From Palsa-892 sp963751615 (GTDB lineage Bacteria; Pseudomonadota; Alphaproteobacteria; Rhizobiales; Xanthobacteraceae): DNA of 64,000 bases. The DNA lies in contig CAVVVG010000001.1 of the NCBI GenBank assembly GCA_963751615.1, positions 27,466-91,465 on the forward strand, in the 5' to 3' direction. The position numbers and the translations under genes were made by a program. The first letter of the stretch is position 1. Each line of letters opens with the position of its first letter. Under the pieces are notes generated by a model. That model was not told the DNA's origin, searched no databases, and saw only the letters and a list, made by a program, of their open reading frames with translations. This document shows, one piece after another, positions 10,863 to 19,913 of the stretch.

Positions 10863-11655
10863 ATGGTTCGTCGACATCAAACAACCCAGAGCCACAGCGT
10901 GACTACATCGGGCGATACCGCGAGTAGACATTGTTTGCAGCATCTGGACATTTTCGTTCTTGCTGGCGGACTTGGGACTCGCATAAGGCCAATACTCGGC
11001 GACGTGCCGAAACTGCTAGCGCCAATAAACGGGCGCCCATATCTCGAATTTCTTCTCAGTTGGCTACAGCATTTCGGTGCACGGCGGATCGTTCTCGGAT
11101 TGGGTCATCAATCTGGGGCGATAATCAAATATGTCCGTGCGCATTCTCGCATCAATCTAAAAATATCGGCAGTAATCGAACAATCACCGCTAGGAACCGC
11201 AGGCGCCATTCGGTTTGCACGCGGAGAACTCCATACCGACCCGGTACTGGTCATGAACGGGGACAGCTTCGTTGACGCCGACCTGTGTCAATTTCTGGCG
11301 CACTACCGACGCGTCGGAACGCGCGGATCAATTCTTTGCGCCAATGTGGCCGACGCTGGTAGGTATGGTCGGGTTTTACTCGATGACAAAGGTTATGTCT
11401 GCGGATTCAAGGAGAAAGACTCAACGTTCCATGATGCCGCGATCGTGAATGCGGGAGTTTACCTTATCTCTGCCAAACTGCTCGACGAAATTGCGGCTGG
11501 CGAAGCAAAATCACTTGAGCGCGATGTGTTTGAGCGCTTACCAGCTGGCTCGTTGGCAGCATTTACCAAGAGTTCAAAATTCATCGACATTGGAACGCAA
11601 GAATTCTCTAGCATTTGCCAGTGAAATCATAGGCACGCATATTATTTCAAAATAA
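10863..11655 (+). CDS. hddC: Heptose-1-phosphate nucleotidyltransferase-like protein (HddC type), frameshift at the end
   Basis: A sugar-1-phosphate nucleotidyltransferase with the Rossmann-like NTP motif LAGGLGTRIRPILGDVPKLLAPI near residues 37-59, then LVMNGDSFVDAD, the metal-binding aspartate, and FKEKDS. With the adjacent HddA-type kinase it matches the D-glycero-alpha-D-manno-heptose pathway to GDP-heptose. As written the frame closes at 11624. Removing one T near 11604 continues as SLAFASEIIGTHIISK to 11655, a more natural end. The N-terminal 35 residues before LDIFVLAGG look unconserved, so the true start may lie later. GmhA and GmhB partners are not in the window. Confidence 0.75.
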
Positions 11656-11676
11656 CCCTTATCAGGATGAGAGAGC

Positions 11677-12672
11677 ATGATTATCAGCCGTACGCCGTTC
11701 CGTGTCTCTCTCTTCGGTGGCGGTACCGATTTCCCAGCATGGTTTCGTCAACATGGCGGTTGCGTTGTTGGCACTGCGATCGATAAATATTGCTATATTA
11801 GCGTGCGGCGACTGCCCCCGTTTTTCGAACACAAATCTCGAATCGTTTATTCGCAAGTCGAGCTTGTACGCAAAATCTCCGAGATCCAGCACCCGGCAAT
11901 ACGCGGAATTCTAACCGATTTCGGCGTCGAGAGCGGACTCGAAATTCACCTTGACGCTGATCTTCCGGCACGCTCTGGCCTTGGCTCAAGCAGCTCCTTT
12001 ACCGTTGGGTTCATCAACGCACTGCATGCACTCGATCAAAAAATGGTTTCAAAACGTAAGCTCGCGGAAGAGGCTATACGAATTGAGCAGGACGTTCTGA
12101 AGGAGAAGGTTGGGAATCAGGATCAGATCTGGGCTGCTTATGGCGGATTCAACCGAATTGAATTCTTTCCAGATGGGGGCTTCTCTGTTTCTCCAATGAT
12201 CATGTCACCGGAGCGGCGCGGAGAACTTCAAAAATCATTGATGCTGTTCTTTACCGGGTTCTCAAGGTTTTCCTCCGATTTTGCGACTGAACAGATCAAA
12301 AATATCAAGAACCGAACCAGCCAACTATCAGCAATGCGCTCTTTAGTTGATCAGGCCTGTGAAGTCCTGGCTAACCCCAAAACTCCGATTACTGCCCTTG
12401 GCGAACTTTTGCATAATTCATGGCGCCTTAAGCGCGAACTAGCGGACAGTGTTTCCAACTCGCAGATAGACCAAATTTATGAAGCAGGTCGTTCCGCCGG
12501 CGCCATCGGCGGCAAGCTCCTCGGTGCAGGCGGGGGAGGATTCATGGTCTTCCTCGTTAAGCCCGAAAATCACGACGCAGTGCGCAATCGTCTGAAAAAT
12601 CTAATTCACGTATCATTCAATTTCGACGAAAGCGGTAGTAAGATTGTCCTCTACCAACCGGACGGATTATAG
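11677..12672 (+). CDS. hddA: D-glycero-D-manno-heptose 7-phosphate kinase (GHMP kinase, HddA type)
   Basis: A 331-residue GHMP-family kinase that would phosphorylate heptose 7-phosphate at C1. The start MIISRTPFRVSLFGGGTDFP is the typical HddA opening. The ATP-binding loop is LPARSGLGSSSSFTVG near residues 95-110. EKVGNQDQIWAAYGG and the C-terminal GGKLLGAGGGGFMVFLV are the other conserved GHMP motifs. The gene starts 21 bases after the repaired end of the nucleotidyltransferase, so the two form one operon. From here to about 34.4 kb the reading frames are all intact. Confidence 0.88.
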   Translation: MIISRTPFRVSLFGGGTDFPAWFRQHGGCVVGTAIDKYCYISVRRLPPFFEHKSRIVYSQVELVRKISEIQHPAIRGILTDFGVESGLEIHLDADLPARSGLGSSSSFTVGFINALHALDQKMVSKRKLAEEAIRIEQDVLKEKVGNQDQIWAAYGGFNRIEFFPDGGFSVSPMIMSPERRGELQKSLMLFFTGFSRFSSDFATEQIKNIKNRTSQLSAMRSLVDQACEVLANPKTPITALGELLHNSWRLKRELADSVSNSQIDQIYEAGRSAGAIGGKLLGAGGGGFMVFLVKPENHDAVRNRLKNLIHVSFNFDESGSKIVLYQPDGL

Positions 12673-12787
12673 GTATTCGGAAACGGCTGAATTAAGCGGC
12701 CGCATGAACGCAACCCCTGGCGCTCTCCGTTCTCAGAATAAATAAGAAAACGGAAGTTATGATTGTCTAGCTGGTCGGCAGTATTGC

Positions 12788-14758
12788 CTAGCCATCGTGG
12801 GCAATCGTTACTCGCGTAACTGCTGCGTCCGCGCCAAGAAATCCGTTAAAGAGTAGTTGATCTGCACCTCGATGGTCGCCAAAAAACAGCGAAATCCAAC
12901 CTGCAGGAAGAGCTTCATCAGCCCTCACCTTCAGCATCTCAAAGTCTGCGGGAGCTTGCACCGAGACAACAATTCGATTTGGAAGACGAATGATCCAGCG
13001 GTTGTTATCGAGGGATGCCGTGAGGTTCGGGGCTAAAAGAAATCGGATCGATACCGCTCGTGGTAACCCGCGTCCAAGAAGACGGTCGGCAACGTCGAAT
13101 CCGCCAGCGGTCCGACTAACCTGACGGTGGTGCACGACGCCGAATTGAGACTTATATCCATTGTCTTGCGCGTCGACGGACCAATCCGGACCAGCATGGT
13201 GGGACAACAATTCCGCATCTCCCTTGCGCAGCCACTGGAACGAGCCCGTAGGGACATTTCCGCTTTCGCCTTCTATGGTCACTGTGTTGTGGGCAGTAGC
13301 CGACCGATAGAAATCGCGCCAGGCTCTTTCCGCGTGATACAGGTATGTTCCCGCATCAACAAAAACCGGCGTGTCTCCAACATGTAGCCAGATCGCAAGT
13401 GCATCTGCATGGCCGTGAGCGGCGATGGATAAATAGCCAAGAGGCCCATGGTCGAACACAAGCAATGTTGGTTTCTCAGCATGACTTTCGCGCACAACCG
13501 TATACCCACCAGTCTTGAAGATTCGCATTCCGGTTCGGGAAAAGGTGGTCGCGACATCGGGCGAACAGAAGACAGCATCGCGCAGTTCAGGCAGGCGGTG
13601 AGGAGTGACGAAACGCGCTAGTCCAAGAAGACCTCCAACTGCCGCTGCAACTGACGCCGGATAGCGGGGCTCCGAATTAAGGGACAACGTTACAACGCGT
13701 CCTTCATCGTTATCACCGATTGCAGGAGCACGGCCGGCTTCGTCGAGGAGCCAACATATAAACTCCGCGGCGCTTGCAAGCCGTTGATGATATTCTGGAG
13801 AGAATGAATTGCCCTTAAGTGTTCCAATCAATCCTGCCAACACAAACATTTCGACCGAGAAAGCTGTGTAGGTAATGGATTGCTCCGCCCCAACACCATC
13901 ATCCAAAATCTGTTTTTGAATTTCATTCTCTAGAACTGTTCGACCGTGGGCCACCATTTGCTGCGCGTTTGGTAGATCTGGCATGAGTCCTCCGGCGATG
14001 AAGAGACCCAATGCCTCGGCAATCAGATGATTGTTTGCCGAAGAGAACAGTGAGGGATAGCGACCAAGCCAGAATGAATGCGCATGCATGAAGGCACGCA
14101 AGCGTATTCGCTTATCGCAATCATTGATGTCGCCAAGAAATGACAGCACGATGACGATCGTGACAATGCGCAGGCTGAGCTCGATTCCCGAACACCAATT
14201 GATGCCCTTGAATGGTGGGTTAGCGTCCATCCAGGCGAAAATCACGTCGAGGATCTTGTTCGCAAGAACTGGATTATTTGTGAGTCGGGCCTCCGCAGCT
14301 GCAACCTGCAAGAACTGGAGGCGATTGATCTCCCAGATGTACTTAACATCGCCGGTACCGCCGTTGTGGCGATAAGGAACGTCGAAACAATAGGCGTCGA
14401 CGTTTGGCCAACGTTGGCTCGTAATCGGATCCCATAAGAATAAGTCGGGATCGCTTACGTCAAGGTTTGCAAGCGTGCCTTCCGGCCAGCGGTGATTTAA
14501 AAGTGAAAAACTACCAGAAAGTAATAAACGACAATCATCGGAGATACGCTTGCGTAATGTCGGATCGTGATTGGCGGCTAATTCCAGTCGCTTGCCAAGT
14601 TCCGGAATTATCGGCAGCGGACCGTTTCCGATATCGAAGTCAGACCATCCTCGACGATATGATCTCCAAGCCGATCGTTTCGCGGCTTCATGCACGCGGT
14701 GGGCGATTTCCGGCAACGACATCGCTCGCAGGCGGTGGATGTACCATCTAATATTCAT
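12788..14758 (-). CDS. Heparinase II/III family protein (polysaccharide lyase-like)
   Basis: A 656-residue protein of the alginate/heparin lyase fold. The N-terminal helical toroid includes YIWEINRLQFLQVAAAEA, WCSGIELSLRI, and SSANNHLIAEALGLF, which carries the conserved N-N-H. The C-terminal heparinase II/III beta domain starts near GGYTVVRES and includes YLSIAAHGHADALAIWLH and FVDAGTYLYH, with the conserved HGHxD histidines, then ATAHNTVTIEG. No signal peptide is obvious, which is common in polysaccharide-locus members. These proteins are thought to trim or control length of nascent uronate-bearing polymer, consistent with the dehydrogenase at 4974. Confidence 0.85.
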   Translation of the reverse strand: MNIRWYIHRLRAMSLPEIAHRVHEAAKRSAWRSYRRGWSDFDIGNGPLPIIPELGKRLELAANHDPTLRKRISDDCRLLLSGSFSLLNHRWPEGTLANLDVSDPDLFLWDPITSQRWPNVDAYCFDVPYRHNGGTGDVKYIWEINRLQFLQVAAAEARLTNNPVLANKILDVIFAWMDANPPFKGINWCSGIELSLRIVTIVIVLSFLGDINDCDKRIRLRAFMHAHSFWLGRYPSLFSSANNHLIAEALGLFIAGGLMPDLPNAQQMVAHGRTVLENEIQKQILDDGVGAEQSITYTAFSVEMFVLAGLIGTLKGNSFSPEYHQRLASAAEFICWLLDEAGRAPAIGDNDEGRVVTLSLNSEPRYPASVAAAVGGLLGLARFVTPHRLPELRDAVFCSPDVATTFSRTGMRIFKTGGYTVVRESHAEKPTLLVFDHGPLGYLSIAAHGHADALAIWLHVGDTPVFVDAGTYLYHAERAWRDFYRSATAHNTVTIEGESGNVPTGSFQWLRKGDAELLSHHAGPDWSVDAQDNGYKSQFGVVHHRQVSRTAGGFDVADRLLGRGLPRAVSIRFLLAPNLTASLDNNRWIIRLPNRIVVSVQAPADFEMLKVRADEALPAGWISLFFGDHRGADQLLFNGFLGADAAVTRVTIAHDG

Positions 14759-14910
14759 GCCAACCAGCTTCCGCGGCGATTTGCTTCTCTAGACGTCTGG
14801 TAACGTTCGCAGCTGCAATCCACTCACATTTGTTACCCCTTTTACCGACAATTCTCTGTGCGGCGCAGGCAGCGGAATCGAACGGCAATAGTCATGATTC
14901 GCCGGTTACA

Positions 14911-16341
14911 TCAGTCAATTGAATTTGGTATTTGTTGCAAAACAAAACCCCGCTTGCCCGTTGATCCAGCGGAGATGTGTGAGACTACTTCTAGATTAAA
15001 ATCAACGATTCCCAGCACCTTCTCTCGAAGGGTATTAACTGCCGCATCAACTCGTTCCTGCGCTACTCCCTTGCAAAGCACAACACGAAGCACCGCCTTC
15101 CCCGGAACAGATTGTACATACTGATATTCCGTAAAGATGCCAAAGTGGTTTTCCGTATCTAAAGCTATAACTGGTATTTTTTGTCCTTCATGCCCGATGA
15201 CGAATTCCTGATTCCAGCGAGATCGAACATCGGAAACTCGAAGCCGAAAGCAATTCTGAGGTGCACTCAGCCGAACGAGCGTTGCTCGGTCTCCGGTGTC
15301 GTACCTTATTAAGGCCATCGCTTTATTAAACAGTCCAGTACTGATCAATCGTCCCCGCTGCCCTGGAGTAGTGACCGGTTTTCCAGCATCATCAATCAGT
15401 TCCACCACACCATATAAAGGCTCAAATTCGTAAACGTCGGGACTTCCGACGATTTCTCCGGCTATAGCAATGCGCTCAGTCATGCCGTAGTAGCTAATCA
15501 CCGGCACACCAAAGCATTCATTTAGTAGTTTTCGTTGATAAGAAAATAAAGTTTCCGATGCAGCCACGACACCGCGCAAACTCGGCGGCGGCTTCCACTG
15601 ACGGCGCATCGCATGCCGAGCCAGGATACTGAGCGCGGATGGATATCCTAAAATGAACCGCACTTTATAGTCGTGCAATAATTGCAGATATCGATCCATT
15701 ATTGTTTCGGTGAGATGATATGGAGAGAGCCATAATTCACGGAGCGCGCGATCGTACTGCCAACTATTTTTTGCGGTATTGCCTCCATAATCACGCAATA
15801 TCGCGCGTCCATCTCCGAGGCGATAGCCGATCCGTGACCAAATGTGATGAATAAATGCAATTTCACGAACGCTTCGTCCCCGATCCAGAAAGATTTTGGC
15901 CGGAGGACGTCCACTACTCCCGCTTGTCGAGCGGGTATCATAGTCGCCGGCCTCTGCGATTAAGAAGCCCTCGGGATCATTGATAATGTCGGTCTTGGTA
16001 AGAATTGGCAGCGACGACAGGTCGTCCATCGTAAAAGTCGACGGATCGAAACCTGATCCAAAACGCGCTTTAATCAGTGGTGAAAAATGCCGACTGCGCT
16101 GCGATGCTTGTTGCAATAATTTGCGAACAGCTGTCAGTTGATATTGTTGGACGAATTTGGCATCCGTTTCACTTAAAGAAATTTCACGACGTATTTTTCT
16201 GTACGTTCGTCCGAACCGCAATGAGAGAGGCACAGTGCTTAATATAGGCGCAATCACTGCCTTAAATGATGGCGGCAGCCGCAAATATTGTGTGCGTAAT
16301 ATATCAAGCAACCGACTCACATCCATCGCGCCAGCAGTCAT
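14911..16341 (-). CDS. CapK/PaaK-like adenylate-forming protein
   Basis: A 476-residue relative of phenylacetate-CoA ligase. The nucleotide-binding loop TSGSSGRPPAKIF lies near residues 138-150. LRDYGGNT, FILGYPSALSILARHA, VISYYGMTERIAIAG and LIRYDTGDRATLV match the ANL-superfamily core motifs. In polysaccharide loci such CapK proteins are assumed to activate an acid for transfer to a sugar or amino sugar; the substrate is not known here. It is transcribed with the heparinase gene (153-base gap) and diverges from the oxidoreductase at 16563. Confidence 0.85.
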   Translation of the reverse strand: MTAGAMDVSRLLDILRTQYLRLPPSFKAVIAPILSTVPLSLRFGRTYRKIRREISLSETDAKFVQQYQLTAVRKLLQQASQRSRHFSPLIKARFGSGFDPSTFTMDDLSSLPILTKTDIINDPEGFLIAEAGDYDTRSTSGSSGRPPAKIFLDRGRSVREIAFIHHIWSRIGYRLGDGRAILRDYGGNTAKNSWQYDRALRELWLSPYHLTETIMDRYLQLLHDYKVRFILGYPSALSILARHAMRRQWKPPPSLRGVVAASETLFSYQRKLLNECFGVPVISYYGMTERIAIAGEIVGSPDVYEFEPLYGVVELIDDAGKPVTTPGQRGRLISTGLFNKAMALIRYDTGDRATLVRLSAPQNCFRLRVSDVRSRWNQEFVIGHEGQKIPVIALDTENHFGIFTEYQYVQSVPGKAVLRVVLCKGVAQERVDAAVNTLREKVLGIVDFNLEVVSHISAGSTGKRGFVLQQIPNSID

Positions 16342-16562
16342 CCATCATTGGTCACATATAATTCAAATTTATAGTAGGAATTTGCACCAAGTGGGTAAAG
16401 GCTTTTGGTTAAAGCGTTGAATGCCAGACACATAAGTTCTTAATACGGCACCTAAACTTAAACTGTAAACCCGCACACAGTATTGACAGGGCGAACCTCA
16501 CTGGGCCTAACTATAATTGTTGCGGCACCCCTATTTTGCTCGAGGGAAATACTTTGAATCAA

Positions 16563-17801
16563 ATGATTGAAGTCGCGATTATTGGCGCCGGCCCTTATGG
16601 GCTGTCGATCGCCGCACATCTGCGTGGACTCGGTGTCGATTTCCGGATCTTTGGCAGCCCGATGCACACTTGGCGTACGCAAATGCCGAAGGGCATGTTT
16701 CTTAAATCCGAGGCCTTTGCTTCAAACCTTTCCGATCCACAAGATCATTTTACATTAGATCAATTCTCTAAAGAGCAGCGCATTCCCTACCTATCGAATT
16801 TGTATGAATTTGGCCGACTCCCGGTTCACGTTGATACATTTACGGCCTATGGACTTGCATTCCAAAAGCGATTTGTACCGGGGGTCGAAGAGCGAACGGT
16901 CGTAGCGCTTCAAAATTCGCAGGGTTGCTTCATTATTAAGTTCGATGACGGCACGACGGTATCTGCGCGCAACGTGGTTCTAGCTATCGGAATTCACTAC
17001 TTTCGACACATGCCAGCTGAACTGTCGAACTTGCCACCGGAATATCTATCGCATAGTTCCGATCATAGTGATCTAAGTCGATTTTCTGGCCGCAAGATCG
17101 CGGTGATTGGCGCCGGTGCCTCGGCCACAGAACTTGCGGCCCTCCTACATGAAGCTGGTGCCGAGGTTCATCTTGTCGCGCGACAGAGCTCCCTCAGTTT
17201 CCAACCCGTACCAACGCCAAGAGCTTCTTGGCGTCGCGCTATCCGCCCAATGTCGGGAATCGGTTATGGCTGGCATTCCCTTGTACTTTCCGAACTGCCC
17301 ATGCTCACTCATCACTTGCCACTGAGGGCACGTCAGTATCTCGTCCAGCGCTATCTACAGCCGGCCGGAGGTTGGTTCTTAAAGGACCGCATGGGAAGCG
17401 TATCGCTGCTACTTGGATGCGCTCAGTTTCGTGCCGATGTCCAACATGATCAGGTTCGGGTACGGGCCGAAACCAGTGCTGGTACCAAGACTGAGTTAAA
17501 CGTGGACCATGTTATCGCCGCGACCGGATATACGCTTGATTTGGCGCGTTTACGGTTTTTAACGGAACCGCTCCAGTTGGCACTGCGATTCGGCGGGCCA
17601 ACACCTCTATTATCATCGAACTTTGAATCCTGCATTCCGGGCCTTTATTTCGTTGGCCCCCTATCATCTGATAGTTTTGGGCCACCAATGCGATTTGTTC
17701 ATGGTGCAAGATTCACAGCACATCGCGTCTCGAAGCACCTCGCAAGATCTGTCTCAAGAAAATTGATTGAAAAAGACCTTCCTTATGCTCGAGCGGCATA
17801 G
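16563..17801 (+). CDS. FAD/NAD(P)-dependent flavin oxidoreductase
   Basis: A two-dinucleotide-binding-domain flavoprotein of about 412 residues. IIGAGPYGLSIAAHLRGLGV at the N-terminus binds FAD. IAVIGAGASATELAALLHEAG near residue 180 is the second Rossmann motif for NAD(P)H. DHVIAATGYTLDL is the ATG motif of flavin monooxygenases and lysine N6-hydroxylases. The ATG at 16563 starts immediately before the first motif and is preferred over the upstream TTG. The neighbouring CapK-like and asparagine-synthase-like genes suggest it takes part in making or modifying an unusual substituent, but no substrate can be named. Confidence 0.82.
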   Translation: MIEVAIIGAGPYGLSIAAHLRGLGVDFRIFGSPMHTWRTQMPKGMFLKSEAFASNLSDPQDHFTLDQFSKEQRIPYLSNLYEFGRLPVHVDTFTAYGLAFQKRFVPGVEERTVVALQNSQGCFIIKFDDGTTVSARNVVLAIGIHYFRHMPAELSNLPPEYLSHSSDHSDLSRFSGRKIAVIGAGASATELAALLHEAGAEVHLVARQSSLSFQPVPTPRASWRRAIRPMSGIGYGWHSLVLSELPMLTHHLPLRARQYLVQRYLQPAGGWFLKDRMGSVSLLLGCAQFRADVQHDQVRVRAETSAGTKTELNVDHVIAATGYTLDLARLRFLTEPLQLALRFGGPTPLLSSNFESCIPGLYFVGPLSSDSFGPPMRFVHGARFTAHRVSKHLARSVSRKLIEKDLPYARAA

Positions 17802-17908
17802 ACGTTGAATCCTCGCTCGATGAAGCAATATTCCGACAGTGTTATGATGCGATGCGAGTTTAAATTAAGGCCGTATGGGATAATAAGCGGTGGGCGAAAG
17901 TCGTAGCG

Positions 17909-19813
17909 ATGTGCGGAATTTTTGGGTGGGTGTTGGCGGAGAAGCATCGGCAGAACCGCGAAACTCTCGTTCAGCTTACGGACCTGATGTCACACCGTGG
18001 TCCCGACGGGGCGGGTTACTGGCAAACTCAGACTGCAGACACAAAATTTGAAATTGGATTCGGCCACCGGCGTCTTTCTATTATTGATATCCGTGGCGGT
18101 GCGCAGCCAATGTGGAGTGACGACGCTTCGATCGCGCTCAATTTTAACGGTGAGATTTACAATTACATAGAACTTCGCGAGGAACTTCGCTCACTTGGAC
18201 ATGTGTTCCGTACCACGTCCGACACCGAAGTCATCATTGAAGCCTACCGAGCGTGGGGACTTCAAGCTATTCAACGATTTCGCGGAATGTTCGCATTCGC
18301 GCTTTGGAATGCGACCACGCAGACTCTCATCATCGCGCGGGATCCTTTCGGCAAGAAGCCGCTATTCATAACGGAAAAGCCGGGCATTCTCTTATTCGCG
18401 TCGGAAATAGAACCACTTCTTCGATTTCCCAATATGGATCGCGCTTTCGATCCAGCCGCGTTTCAACATTATCTGTTGAATCGTTACGTACCCGGACCGG
18501 CAACATTCTTTCGCTCGGTGCACAAGCTCCAGCCAGGCTGTTACCTGGTATGGCGCGACAATCGTGCCGAGATCACGCGATACTATACCCCGCCGATTGC
18601 AACGACGAAGCCAGACGTGACCAGCTTCGACGAAGCCATAGAGATGTTTCAAACAACGTTTGACGAGTCAGTGCGCATCCGTATGCGCAGTGATGCACCA
18701 TTTGGCGCATTCTTATCCGGCGGTATCGATTCGTCCGCAGTTGTTTCTACAATGATCCGTCATAGTTCTGAACGGGTGCGAACTTTCTCCGTGGGATTTC
18801 GGGAGGCAGTATATTCGGAACTTAAGTATGCTCGTGACGTTGCGAAACAATTTGACACGGATCATCACGAACTCGTCGTCGGGCCGCAGGAGTTCCTAGA
18901 ACACTGGCCACTTGCTGTATTGCGGCGAGGCGCACCAGTAACCGAAGCGTCAGATATTCCAATTTTGATGCTGTCGCAAATGGCGTCGAGCACGGTAAAG
19001 ATGGTGCTTACCGGCGAAGGATCTGATGAACTCATGGGCGGCTATCCGAAGCATCGCGCCGAGGGATGGGCTAATATCTATCAGCGCTTAGTTCCACAAC
19101 ATTTGCACGATAGCATTATAGCGCCGGCCATTCATGCGCTCCCCTATGGTACGCGTCGTCTCAAAATTCTTGCCGCCGCATTTGGCGAGCGCGAATTACG
19201 AAATAGGATGCGTTTCTGGTTCGCGGGTATGACGTTTAATGAATGTAGCGCACTGCTCGGGAACCAAATGCCCCTCGCTCCTCCGGACCCTTTTCCCTTT
19301 TCTGCAAGTTCAGAATCAAGTTTGCGACGTACTCTGTTCTTTGATCAAACCTCGTGGCTTCCCGACAATCTCCTTGAACGCGGCGATCGTATGATGATGG
19401 CCGGTTCAATTGAGGGCAGAATGCCGTTCATGGACACGGAGCTTGCTAAAATTGTCGCTAGGTTTCCCGATAATTTCTTGGTTGGCCACTGGAGTGGAAA
19501 AGCAGTTTTGCGCGCGGCAATGACGAAAATTCTACCGAAAACAATTATCAACCGCCAAAAAATTGGATTTCGAGTACCATTCAATGAATGGTTTCGCGGC
19601 CCACTCCGTGAGTTTATTCATGATATGTTAGTGAGCGACTCCTCGCAAACGGCGCAGATTTGCGATGGAGCCGTGGTACGTCAATTGGTGCAAGAACATA
19701 TTGTAGGACGTCAGAATCACGAAAAGATTCTCTGGTCTCTAGTGAATCTCGAGCTTTTCCTCCGTACTTTTGATCCAAATCGTCGAGAAAACCTAAAAAT
19801 CCAAGCGGCATGA
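17909..19813 (+). CDS. asnB: Asparagine synthase (glutamine-hydrolysing)-type amidotransferase
   Basis: A 634-residue class II amidotransferase. MCGIFGWVL places the catalytic cysteine at residue 2, and GHRRLSIIDIRGGAQPM, NFNGEIYNYIELREEL and TTSDTEVIIEAY are the GATase-2 signature. The synthetase half carries the PP-loop FLSGGIDSSAVVS near residue 270, LTGEGSDELMGGY and LLERGDRMMMAGSIEGRMPF. Free asparagine synthesis is possible, but in polysaccharide loci these enzymes often amidate uronic acids (as WbpS is proposed to do). The nearby AlgD-like dehydrogenase supports that reading. The symbol denotes family, not proven role. Confidence 0.87.
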   Translation: MCGIFGWVLAEKHRQNRETLVQLTDLMSHRGPDGAGYWQTQTADTKFEIGFGHRRLSIIDIRGGAQPMWSDDASIALNFNGEIYNYIELREELRSLGHVFRTTSDTEVIIEAYRAWGLQAIQRFRGMFAFALWNATTQTLIIARDPFGKKPLFITEKPGILLFASEIEPLLRFPNMDRAFDPAAFQHYLLNRYVPGPATFFRSVHKLQPGCYLVWRDNRAEITRYYTPPIATTKPDVTSFDEAIEMFQTTFDESVRIRMRSDAPFGAFLSGGIDSSAVVSTMIRHSSERVRTFSVGFREAVYSELKYARDVAKQFDTDHHELVVGPQEFLEHWPLAVLRRGAPVTEASDIPILMLSQMASSTVKMVLTGEGSDELMGGYPKHRAEGWANIYQRLVPQHLHDSIIAPAIHALPYGTRRLKILAAAFGERELRNRMRFWFAGMTFNECSALLGNQMPLAPPDPFPFSASSESSLRRTLFFDQTSWLPDNLLERGDRMMMAGSIEGRMPFMDTELAKIVARFPDNFLVGHWSGKAVLRAAMTKILPKTIINRQKIGFRVPFNEWFRGPLREFIHDMLVSDSSQTAQICDGAVVRQLVQEHIVGRQNHEKILWSLVNLELFLRTFDPNRRENLKIQAA

Positions 19814-19913
19814 GTGCGTTCTTTTCTCACGGAATTCACAATGACCTGCTGATGACATCAAACAACACACAAGCAGCAGACTTCGTACAAATCCACCAAC
19901 TCATCGATCGATC

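Noticed and set aside
17909..19813. Glucosamine-6-phosphate synthase
   Set aside because: It has the N-terminal cysteine amidotransferase domain, but the second half is an ATP-PP-loop synthetase (SGGIDSS), not a sugar isomerase.
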